This document shows positions 1 to 11,700 of a stretch of DNA of 56,000 nucleotides, piece after piece. This stretch comes from Zygnema cylindricum (lineage: Eukaryota; Streptophyta; Zygnematophyceae; Zygnematales; Zygnemataceae). A model generated the notes under the pieces. That model had not been told where the DNA came from. It worked only from the letters and a program-made list of their open reading frames with translations, and did not search any database. Made by a program: the position numbers and the translations under genes. The stretch lies in assembly GCA_037447655.1 (NCBI GenBank), contig JBBHKE010000721.1, forward strand, positions 1 to 56,000, in the 5' to 3' direction. Each line of letters begins with the position of its first letter. Position 1 is the first letter of the stretch.

Positions 1-957
1 AAATCTGATTGGAAGTTAGATGAAAGGGGAAAACCGGGATACCTACTTGGGTATGATGAAAATGTAAAGGGATATAGAGTTTATGGTCTCGGAAAAGGAG
101 ACATCATTCTAGTAAAACACTTGGAAGTCATGGATGAAGGAAAGTCCATAGATCCCTTTAAATACACTAAACCGGTTAGAATTAGAATTGAATCCGAAAA
201 TGAGTTAGATTCAGATTCTTCTAACCGAACTCTGGTTCAGCCTGACCTTGCAAAGGAAGAGCGACCCTCTCTTAGAGTCAAAGCTTCCGGTTAAAACCGA
301 GGAAGAAAACGAGGAAAGACTGGAAATAGATGATGAATGTCCGGAGATGGACTCCACGGATAGGGGAGAAGATAAAGTCATCCGGAGAAATCCAAGATTA
401 CCCTCCATTCCAGAATCAGATTTTGAAAGAGGAAGGAGAAGCAGCAAGATACTTCAAGAGAGACAAGTGAACAACAAGGTAACTAAGCTTTCACATTTAA
501 GAGAACTCCAGACTGAATCAGAAGCAATTAATAGTCCATAACGTAGTAGATAGATGACAACCATTAATGATGAGATGGCTTCCATTATGGAAGCAAACAC
601 ATGGGAGCTGGTGGATTTTCCTCCAGACAGAAAGCCGATAGGATGCAAGTGGGTATTTAAGTTGAAACTCAATACGGATAACACTACCGAGCGATGAAAG
701 GCCAGATTAGTGGCAAAGGGGTTCACATAGGAGGGAATCGATTATGAGGAGACCTTCGCTCCGGCTGTTAGATTTCCCTCCGTCCGGATTCTACTTAGTC
801 TAGTGGCAGCAGAAGACATGGAAGTGCACCAGATGGACATCAAAACCGCTTTCTTACACGGAGAATTAGAAGAAAAGATCTTCATGCGACAGCCGAAATG
901 ATTTGTGGAGAAAGGAGAAGAAATTAAGGTGTGCATATTGATAAAGTCTCTTTATGA
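1..957 (+). mobile_element. Degenerate Ty1/copia retrotransposon pol fragment
   Basis: Translation of 1-291 gives the small domain that follows the copia integrase core (KPGYLLGYDENVKGYRVY, then an acidic linker). From about 248 the reading continues in another frame (acidic, Pro/Ser-rich spacer). From 554 it gives the start of copia reverse transcriptase: NTWELVDFPPDRKPIGCKWV, then ARLVAKGF, DYEETFAPAVR, MDIKTAFLHGELEE. The order integrase tail, linker, RT is that of copia. The copy is dead: besides the frame change there are in-frame stops at 539, 551, 695, 728 and 899, and the match stops abruptly after KSLY near 957, before the catalytic YVDD box. No LTR is visible; the 5' part lies outside the window. 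Family assignment is secure; age and subfamily cannot be judged. Confidence 0.92.
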
Positions 958-1328
958 CATTACTAGTTATCATGACCTGTCGACATTTTTATCTTCTCCA
1001 AAGCCCGAAACTTTATTATTGACTGATGACAGAACATTACTCACCGATATTATTGCAGGTCATTCTTTACCAACTAATGTCGTTTTGATGGTTTTTGAAA
1101 GGGATCGTAAATTTGTTTAGGACAAAAGATGAGCAATTGTGAAACTTATTTGATTTAGGAAGTCAATTCCATTGCTAATAAGAAGCATTACGTATGCCAT
1201 GGCAGACTTGTTAACTGAATCCACATTCTTGGTGGTATATTGTAGTGAATGTTGTGAGAAAGTCGTAGAAGCTCTCTTAATGACTCGCATTTTCTTTCTC
1301 CGTTTCTTTTTCTGGCTTTTTATTTCAG
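958..1328. other. Unassigned DNA downstream of the copia break
   Basis: An open frame runs on to 1120 beyond the copia homology, but it resembles nothing I know. The rest has stops in all frames. Near the right edge a long pyrimidine stretch leads into a CAG at about 1329. Confidence 0.4.
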
Positions 1329-1443
1329 CCTACCACTCCTATATTTGGAAAAGATGTTAAGGACAAAGTGGTTCGGAAATGGAACGAGACGATTGACTCC
1401 ACATTGGGGTCATTAGTGGCGGCTCTCAGTTCTCGAGGCTGGT
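1329..1443 (+). CDS. Possible terminal exon of an unknown gene
   Basis: A textbook acceptor (pyrimidine-rich run ending TTTATTTCAG) precedes 1329. The following frame stays open for 38 codons with ordinary protein composition (PTTPIFGKDVKDKVVRKWNE...) and ends at TGA 1441-1443. No upstream exon with a matching donor was found. It may be the last exon of a gene interrupted by the copia copy, or part of an unrecognised repeat. No function can be offered. Confidence 0.25.
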
Positions 1444-1810
1444 GAAAAGCTCCCTTTTTTTTTCCTTTTCTTTTCTATTTTGTCTTTTTTTCTTTTTTGC
1501 TTGCCTAATAGAGCTACAGAAAAAGTCACCCGGGCGAACGCAGAATCCATTCAATAATTAAATTCAATCAAATTGCTAACTAAATAAATATGCGTCGGCG
1601 AACCAAATGGTAAGGGTTAGCACCAACAGTAAGTAATTGTTTTACGTTCACATTTATTTTAAAATCTTCATTTTTTTTTTCTTTTTTTTACTGCAAATAC
1701 GTTGCGAAGTGTACCACGAAGTATGGTGAGAGGAGGAGGTGTGGTGAAAGGAGAAAAATAAAATAGTTTCATATGTGGGTGTTAAAAGTGTTTTAGTTTA
1801 GGGTGGCTTT
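1444..1810. other. T-rich intergenic DNA
   Basis: Runs of T and TC, no open frame of note, and no recognisable element. Confidence 0.5.
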
Positions 1811-2130
1811 TGGCTAGCTGCGGGTTAGGGTTATAGTTAGGACGCTAGGTGAGTAGGGTTGGATGGTAGGAATAAAGTTAGGACTAAAGGTTAGGGTTAG
1901 GGTTCAGGTTGGAGATTAGATTTATTTTTAGGGGACTGGCTAGTTGGGGGTTAGGGTTATAGTTAAAACGTTAGGTGAGTAGGGTTGGATGCTAGGATTA
2001 GAATTAGAACTAAAGGTAAAGAATTAGGTTCTGGATTGGGGCTGAGGGATAGATGTATTGTTATGGGACTGGGTGATTAGGGAAAAATGTTAGGGTTAGG
2101 GTTGGGGGTTGGTGGTAGGGTTAGCGTATG
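1811..2130 (+). repeat. Telomere-like TTAGGG-rich tandem repeat, about 2.5 units
   Basis: Units begin TGGCTAG/TGGGTGA at about 1811, 1937 and 2070, giving a period of 126-133 bp. Each unit carries clusters of GGGTTAGGGTTA plus degenerate TTAGG variants. Copies 1 and 2 align along most of their length; copy 3 is partial. This is an interstitial, diverged telomere-like minisatellite, not a terminal array. Confidence 0.75.
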
Positions 2131-2239
2131 GTTTTATATTTTTACTATAATTTTTATTATCTATTTTATTTTATTTTTTTATTTTACAAGGTTTTTTTTT
2201 TGTTTTTATGTCATTTTGTATGATTTTTGTTGCCGTTGG

Positions 2240-2482
2240 ATAAAGTTTCACCCAACAGTGAGATGTTTGTGCGAATACATAGCGAGTTTAGTCCAAAATG
2301 AACCAAACCCTAAAAAACTTGCCGGACACCCAACATTTTGGAGCGAATATACGACACTTTTTTTTTATGGAAATGCGATCAGCGGTGACTACCGTAAAAC
2401 CTTATACAATCTACATCATATGTATTTAAAAAAACAAATAATAGGCAAACAAAAGGTGAAATCGGAAGATGAAAGCAAATAA
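2240..2482 (+). CDS. Open frame with protein-like composition, unknown
   Basis: The last about 80 codons of a longer open frame (from 2087) have ordinary composition (WIKFHPTVRCLCEYIASLVQ..., NLHHMYLKKQ) and end at TAA 2480-2482. The preceding part is low-complexity and not protein-like. It may be an exon or a remnant of a mobile-element protein. No family is recognised and there is no clear acceptor. Confidence 0.3.
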   Translation: MKFHPTVRCLCEYIASLVQNEPNPKKLAGHPTFWSEYTTLFFYGNAISGDYRKTLYNLHHMYLKKQIIGKQKVKSEDESK

Positions 2483-3948
<1,466 letters not shown>

Positions 3949-4573
3949 GATGTTAGAGATTGGCATCCTAGAGATTGGAAGGAGGTGGCTAAAGAGCATA
4001 AGGCGTACGAAGGCTGGAAACTCTTATGGCCCGTTGAAAGGGCTTTAAAAGAGCTTTCTAAATATGCTAGTTTTACGGTTCAAGCATCACGGGCAGGTTA
4101 AGAAATTGAGCCCTATGGCTTGGTTGAAGGAGGGCAAAAAAGTAGCCAGCACGTTGTTGCAAACCTTTGGGCTTGACAGCCAATCCGAAGGAAGTTAAAA
4201 AAGATGTACAAAGAGCTGACTTTCTTCACAACAGCCTTGCCATGGCCCTCGTAAGGGGCGCCACGACCATACTGCGCTGGCTATGGATGACTTTATTCCG
4301 ATGGCGGTCGAGATCTTTGGTTGTTTGGGTGTTGCACTGGACGAGTTTCTCCGTACTTGTGCTCGACGTGCTTTCGAGCGTCGAGGACCTGGGAGCCCTC
4401 CTCCTTCAGTCCTTACTTCTTTTTATCGTCAACGTTTATCGGTGGCTTTACAGCGAGTGCAAGCTTCTATTATCCTCCGATCGGCTGTTGGGGTTATGGA
4501 TCGTCGACGTGTTCCGGAACTCCCTCAACGTGCTCCACCAGGCTGGGGGGACTTACGGGGTTGCTTTTCGTAG
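3949..4573 (+). mobile_element. Decayed non-LTR-type retrotransposon tail (RT C-terminal region)
   Basis: Two frames are needed. The first, 3949-4101, reads DVRDWHPRDWKEVAKEHKAY... and ends at TAA. The second, about 4262-4573, reads HDHTALAMDDFIPMAVEIFG, then LDEFLRTCARRA, SFYRQRLSVALQRVQASII and ends at TAG. The second block matches the pattern I associate with the extreme C-terminus of algal and plant non-LTR reverse transcriptase polyproteins (PF.VE.FG.LG... followed by R.SVALQR..A). The catalytic RT domain and any 5' part are missing, and the frame change shows the copy is not functional. The following 4574-5100 T-rich stretch could be its 3' UTR. Clade not determined. Confidence 0.6.
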
Positions 4574-5700
4574 ATATTTAATTTATTTGGGGTGGGGGTT
4601 GTAGCCTTGGTTTTGTGGGTTGACGTGCTTTTCATTTTGAGTTTGGGTGTTTATGTTTTCTTTGTTGATTGTTTCTTTTCTTTTCTCTTTTTTTGTCGTG
4701 TTCCCATCGCTCTATTTGTTTTTTTATTGTAGTTTTTCAGTTTTGGCCAAGCCACCTCTTTTGTACCCCTTGACTCAGATGGGTTACCATCGTGCTTTTT
4801 AATTTATCCTGCTATTTATTCTTTGAGGGTTCTTAACTTTATTGGGGGTTGCTATGTTAGTTTATATTAGGGTGTTTTATCTCGCTATTGTGTTCATTTT
4901 TTTTTCTGTGTATTTTGTTAGTTTGCTCGTCTTTGTGTGTTTGTCCTTTTCTAGTCAAGTTTCTTTTTTAGGGTTTTGGTTTGCTCCCCCCTGTGTTCAA
5001 TTTTGGGGTTATTCTTTTTAGCTATTCATTTCCTTCTTGCCCACGTACCCAAATGGTATTCCATTTCATTTCCTTATTAAATCTCAATCAACTACTACAG
5101 AAAGTGTTGAGAGCCAACATTTAACACCTTCAGTATTCAACGATTCCACCAATGATTGAGGTTGACAATCCAAACCTGAAAAATTTCAATCACCAATTTA
5201 CATTTGTAATGTTTTTGATGATTCTTGCTATAGACAAATTACATGTAGAGTAAAAGAGTGAAGTAAAGTTTTCTACAAGGATTGTGCTGACTCAGTTTCC
5301 ACGCTAGTGGCCCCAGTGGAGAGTGGCGAGTGGGCAGCGGGGGTCTTGAAAACTAATTACAATTACTCGTGTGGTCGAAGGGTTAACAAATCGCCTGTTC
5401 ATTGGATTGTCGAAATTAAAAAGATGTATTCTTTTGTAATTGTATTCAAATATGTGAACAAAATTTCATAAGGGGTTTATGATGCCCAAAGACCTCCAGA
5501 ACGGTTGACCTCCATTGTACTTCTCTGGGAATCATAACGCATCGTCGTTACAACCACTTGCAAATCTATCAACATGGCAACGCCATCTTTTTATTCAAAA
5601 CTTGAAAAAATAAAAGTGATCGTTGTCCAAAACCTACACACATTACCAATTGAGCCAATCAAGGTCGCTTCCACCGAGGTTTGCAATAAAGCCCACAAGG
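4574..5700. other. T-rich then mixed intergenic DNA
   Basis: No supported gene. 4600-5040 is strongly T-rich on the plus strand; 5040-5700 has short random open frames only. Confidence 0.5.
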
Positions 5701-5722
5701 GACAGCATTGCATATCACACAT

Positions 5723-5833
5723 TGAGCCCATGCAGAAGCCAACCCGGCAAGGCCGCACCAGGCAACACGGCCGAGTGGGAGTGCCTTGTGGCGCCCACCA
5801 GTCTGGCCACAGTGGTCAACTGCCGCTGCTAAT
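5723..5833 (-). CDS. Possible GC-rich exon, unknown
   Basis: A GC-rich island in AT-rich surroundings. On the minus strand the sequence CATTAGCAG precedes an open frame RQLTTVARLVGATRHSHSAV... that ends at TGA after 36 codons; a second minus frame is also open. A plausible donor/acceptor pair lies upstream around 6000-6075. It could be a small exon downstream of the coiled-coil gene or a separate gene. Nothing recognised. Confidence 0.25.
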
Positions 5834-5845
5834 GGAGAGCCCATT

Positions 5846-6506
5846 TTATAAACAATATGAGTTAGTTACAGCAGACAACCAAAACTCGACCTCTACTAAA
5901 CTCCAAGATCTTTAAGAGATATGGTGGAAATGGTATGAAGACTTCGAGAAAGAAGACTAAGAAATAAAACATAATCTTCTGGTGACTCCTCAAGGACAGT
6001 ACCTGTCATCGCATTTACTCCACAATAATTACCGGTGTCGGGTTGGTCGGCTGCTTGGACTGCCAACTGTGCACAATAAATTAGACGGCGAACAATGGGA
6101 TTCCCCATTTGGAAAGGCTGTTTCCTAAAAATACATCCCATCTGAGAGCTTATCGAAATAAATACAAATTAGAGGATGGGAAGTTCGATATTATTGGCAC
6201 AACCAACCAAAAACAGAGGCAATTTGAAAAAGTCTGCCCGATGTTGATTCCATTTCGCAATATCTGCAAGGCATGTTAGAATTGGGCTGTTAGATAAGGT
6301 GAGAGGGGGGAGGTGAGACAAGGTGGAAACATTTACTACAGAAAAACAACATTAACTCGTTCTGAGAATGCCTTGCAAACAGGTGAAACCTTTGCATACT
6401 TTTTGGACACAAAAGCTGTGAACAGAATGCACAGTTACAACTGGCTAAGTGAATCCACTTGGTCATGTGAACAGTCTGATGCATGCCTGGGTTGCCAGTG
6501 CTCACC
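5846..6506. other. Downstream flank of the coiled-coil gene
   Basis: No supported gene apart from a weak minus-strand exon-like patch near 6010-6075. Presumed 3' UTR and intergenic DNA of the minus-strand gene ending at 6507. Confidence 0.4.
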
Positions 6507-8688
6507 TCACGCCAGTCTGGCCCGGCGCCTGGAGGAGCTGCTCAAGGAGTCCGGCGGCGCCCTCCGCCACTCCGGCTCCCAGCTCGAGCCAGTCTCGTCG
6601 TCCTCATCGAAGGAGGGAGGCACCTCGACTCCATTGAAAACTTCTTTATGTGCAAGCTGTTACCCAAAAAAATAGCATTACAAGTAGTTAAAAATAATAA
6701 CAAAAAAATGAGCGTGACAGTAATGCTCTACGTTGGTAAGGGCTTTAATGGCCAAACTCGAACAACAACCTTCATGGATCAATATAAACTTAATTCCACT
6801 TGTGCCAAAACTTCTAAATAAAAACTGATTATGGCCATACAAAAGACACAGCAAGCACCACAAGCAATGCAGGCAAATCTACAAATATTGTTTCATATTT
6901 TCCCATTCGCATGGAGCACAAACCTTATTCAGCAGGTCAGCAATCTCCAGCTCGTAGCGACGTTTATTTGCAACGGCTCGAGCGACGACAGCTGCCATTG
7001 CGGCTCTCTCTGACTTCATCTGTTCCCATTCCTCACCATTCCTTCTGTCATTTGCAACATTATTAGTTATGCTCAAATGCGTTGATGAAAAAAAATGGAT
7101 CCTTCAACCCAGTGTTGTCCAGACTGATTATGGTGAGCCCTGTGACTCATTCCGGAACTGGTCATGGTTACTAAGGTATGTGACAGGCCACTGGAAAGGT
7201 TGCCTTCAGTGGGTAGAATAACTACGTCAACTAACCATGGAATGCTCGTCAGTTGATTACCAATTCATCGTGCATGTTCATGTTTTTCCACTTAGATATA
7301 CATATGACGTTTGTACCGAATTTACCTGTTCAAACTGAGAGACCTTTTTGCATGCCTCTTCCAACCGACGCTTCATATCTGCATGTTCCTGTCCAAACAC
7401 ATTTCCAGCCCTCACAGGCCACTTCAGAAAGGTGGACAATAGCATAAAAATGGAAGTCCCACTGAATTGCTTTTACACATCAAAACAAACAATTAATGAT
7501 AAAAAGTATGCAAAAATGCCCTGAAAACACCCCCCCAATATAAACATGCAAAAAGAATGGTACTTTTTGTATGCACCAGAACCCTTCGCTATCGTGAATT
7601 TCATACAAATAATGATTAAACTTAATGTAACAGAAAACTTCACGGAATGAAAGGAAAAAAGACCTTACCTTTCGCACGTGGTCGAGCCAAGCGCTGTCCA
7701 CTACGAAGCGTTGGCGGCGAGAAAGTCCGGTCCACGAGTGGTACGGATGAGGAAGCCACGACCCAAGTCCAAGAGAACGCCTCATAGGTCCTCCAGAACC
7801 ATTCCTGAAGTGAATCGAAAGAAAGAAATAAAAAAAAATGGTTTAGCATTTCTTGAAATCAAATCATTAAACAAGCAAATAATGCCCTCAATTACACATC
7901 CCCAAAAGGAGACCTTTAATCGGGAGAGAACTTCAGGAAAACCTCTCTAAAGGGACATTAGAAACGCACGTGTTTGTCATATCGAGATTGAGAAACCCTT
8001 CACCAAATTCTTTGTCTCCTTCTCTAAGAGAAACTGGAACCATGTTGTTTTCGTTCTCATCATCCTCTCCTCCTCTCTGAGAGCTTCCCGAGGCAAATTC
8101 TTCATCATTTCCAAGGAGAGAACGAGCTCTCATCTCCAATTCCTTCACCGCAGCATCCCGAGCGTGCCAGTCTGAAACCGCTTCAGAGGAGCCTAAGCCG
8201 CGAGACTCACCGCTGCCAAAACAAAGAGAAGCAGTAAGTGAGAGATAGAGGGTGAAGGGGAAGGCGAGGGTCAGGGCACGGGGAGAGAAGGAGAGGGGGA
8301 GGGAGAGGGAGAGGGAGGAAGGGGAAGGGAGAGGGAGGGAGGGGGAGAGAGAGGGAGGGAGGGAGGGAGGGAGGGAGGGAGGAAGGGAGAGAGAGGGAGA
8401 GAGGGAGAGGGAGAGGGACAGAGGAAGAGAGGGAGGGAGGGCGGGAGAGGGAGAGAGGGAGAGAAGGAGAAAGGGAGAAAGGGGGAGAGGGAGAGGGAGG
8501 GGGAGGGAGAGGGGGAGGGGGAGGGGGAGGGAGAGGGAGAGGGAGAGGGAGAGGGGGAGGGGGAGAGGGAGAGGGAGAGAGAGAGAGAAGGAGGGGGGGG
8601 GAGTGGGAGGGGGCGGTGGGGGAGGGGGGGCCATGAGGAGCCCAAAAAAATAATTTGTATTGTAATTTCACAAGGAATTCGGTCCATA

Positions 8689-8778
<90 letters not shown>

Positions 8779-11700
8779 TATATTATGTAGTGAGTTTATG
8801 TTGTGCTCTGTTGAAGATCCTCACTTTTCAAAATCATCGTGTTCTAGTCCGGCGAGAACTGAGTCGATGGCCGCATCTCTCGCCGCCTTTTCCGAATCCA
8901 GAGCCGCCACAATCGCCAGGTGCTGCCTTTGCAGATGCCTGTTCTCCTCGGCACGCTGAGCAGCAATTTTCTGATCCCAGGTAGACCAGAGAGAGATAGA
9001 GCGAGAGACACAGGGAGAGAAGAGGTAGGAGGTGGGAGGGAAAGAGGGAGAGAGAGAGGGAGAGGGAGAGGTAGAGAACTTTAGGTTCAGTTTCGACTTA
9101 GGTCTTTTCCTTGAAGATAAAACTTTGTAGTGCTGTGCAGACTATGCAACACAAAAACTGTCATAAACAAAAGGGTTATGAAGACCACCCAACGCACAAC
9201 AAACAGCGGTAAGAAGGCAACAGTCCTCACCAGAGCTTCCTGATGTTTTTGTTCTATGCTCACAATGTGAGATTCCAGCTCTGCCAGCTGTCCTTCATCC
9301 ATTTGCAGCATATCCTGTCCACTGTTCCGCTCGTACAACCGGCTCTCCAGGTCCTTAATCCTTCTTTGATAAAAGTCTTCTTTCTCTTTCGCAAGTTGGC
9401 CCCGCTCTTTGTTCCTCGCCAGCAATATTTCGGCCTTTTCTTTATCCCACCGTTGCTTCATAGTCTTCAATTCTTGCTGCTTATCAATCCACTCTCTTTC
9501 CCTCATTTCCGCTTGCCTTAATTGCTCCATCAAGTTCTTCTCGTGTCCTTCCCAAACGAGTTCCTTAGAACCCAGATCTTGCAATTGAACTTGCATTGCC
9601 TGAAGCTCGGAGCCTACTTCTTGCATTTTCCTCAGAAATTCCAACTCCCTATCCCTCCATTGATTTTGGTCAGTTTCTCTATCTCGGACCATCTTCCGTC
9701 TTTCCTGGTTTAGCATGCGCTGAAGCTCCTCTCTCTCACTCCTCAGAATCTGCTCAGCCTCTCTCTGCATCCTCTCCCTCTCTTGCGTAAAAGCCCTTTC
9801 CCTATCTTTGGTCTCCAAATCCCACAACTTTTGCCGATCCTTCGCTTCACGGACTCTTAGCGCCATTTCACGCTGAGTTTCACCTTCCTTTTCCCGCGCC
9901 AACAACTCCAGCCTTGTCCGTTCCGTCGTCATTTCTCCCATTTGGCTTCTCATGGTGGCCATTTCTGACCACGCCTTTCCTAAATCATCTTGCATTTGCG
10001 TAAGTCGCTTTGTTACCCCTTTTAGGCTCTCCTCCTTTATATTTAATTGCCACTTATACTCTTGTGACAACAATTCTGCTTTGGCCAAATCTGACCTCAA
10101 CCCCTTGACAGCTTCCGCACGTGCTTTCTGCTCTTCGCTGAGGGCACCCTCAGCTTCGTCTTCCCTTCGTGAAATCGCTCTCTTCAACATATCGATTTCA
10201 CCCATCATAGATTTCACTTCTGCATTCTTTTCCTCGACCTTCTCCTCCGCTTGACTCAATGCAACCTTCAGCTTTTCCCTCTCCGTTTCTGCATTTGATG
10301 CCCTTAACTCACTGTTTATAATTTCCTCTTTTGCTGCCCTTATTTCCCATGCTTTTGCACCTAACTCCTGTTCTAGCTCCTGTTTTTGCTTCTCCAATTG
10401 GCTCGCCACCGCCCTGCCTCCTTCTGTTTTCTTGTTGTCCATGTATCTCAGTCTCTCGATCTCCTCCAGCAATTCAGCCAAAGTAGACTCAAAAACTGCT
10501 TTTGTTCCCTCAAGGTCAGTCAGCTTTGCTTCTAACTCGGCTTTTGACATCTTTAAGGCAACCACTTCCTGTTTTTCGATTGAAAGATTCCCTTCAACAA
10601 GTTCAATTTTATCTTTCTGTTCCATGCACATGATCGTCGACTGCCTCAGCTTTTCCTGCATCTGCTCGGCTGAAGATATCGCTTTCTGATTTTCTGCACA
10701 AAGTTGAGTAACCTCTTCTCTAACTGTGCCCCACTGAGCAAGTAAACTTGCATTCTCCCCACGCAACATCTCAACCTCACTTGTTAATTCTTTGATTTGG
10801 GTCGTGGATTCTGAAAGATGATCTTCCATGCTACTCATCAAGGACTGAAATTCACTAACTTCTCTCATTAATCCTACACGTCGTTCCTCAGACTCAACCA
10901 CTTTCTCCAAGGCCAATTGAACCTCCTGCCGAGCTTCATTCTCAGCAGCTTTCTTCCCATTCTCAATCTTCTCTAGTTCCTCGACTAGCTTTTCTTCTTG
11001 TTCTCTTAATCCTTTGGCCTCTGACTCCAAGTATTCGATTGCTTCCTGTTTGGTTTGCAGCTGATCCTGCAATTCCGCAATGTCTTGTTCTAATCGATCA
11101 ATTTGCTCCTCCATATTTGAGACATCTTGATGGAGGGAGGTTTTCTCATCCTCCAGTATTGACGTCCTCGACTCCAGTACCTCCCTTGCCTGTCTTTCTT
11201 GCAAACAATCACTTAACTGTACCTCCAATTTTTTGGCCAGTTGCATCAATTCCCTCTTAAGAGTTCCTACCTCCTCTTCGTAAGTGCTTTTCAGCTTTGT
11301 CAATTCACCTTCTACGTGCTCTTTCGCGTGCTTCACTTCTTGCAGTTCCCTCACTTTTCCCTCTTGGTCTACGCCTAACCATTTCTCTCTTTCTAAAGCA
11401 CCGGCCAAGAGTTCCTCTACTCTTACAATTTCCTTAGATTTGACGTGGAGTGCAGCTTTCTTCCCATCCTCAGTCTTCACTAGTTCCTTCAATAAATTTT
11501 CTTTTTGTTCCCTTAATCCTTTGGCCTCCGACTCCAGGTGTTCGATTGTTTCCTGTTTCATTTGCAGCTGATCCTGCAATTTCGCAATGTCTTGTTCTAA
11601 TCGATCAATTTGCTCCTCCATATTTGAGACATCTTGATGGAGGGAGGTTTTCTCATCCTCCAGTATCGACGTCCTCGACTCCAGTCCCTCCCTTGCCTGT

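Noticed and set aside
8207-8779. Pro/Leu/Ser, Tyr/Ile and Arg/Glu/Gly repeat frames
   Set aside because: Translation of GA-rich and TA/CA microsatellites in another intron of the same gene.
8821-8823. TGA after HDDFEK as the end of the coiled-coil protein
   Set aside because: A GTGAGG donor sits exactly there and a phase-2 acceptor downstream continues with protein-like exons; kept only as an alternative end.
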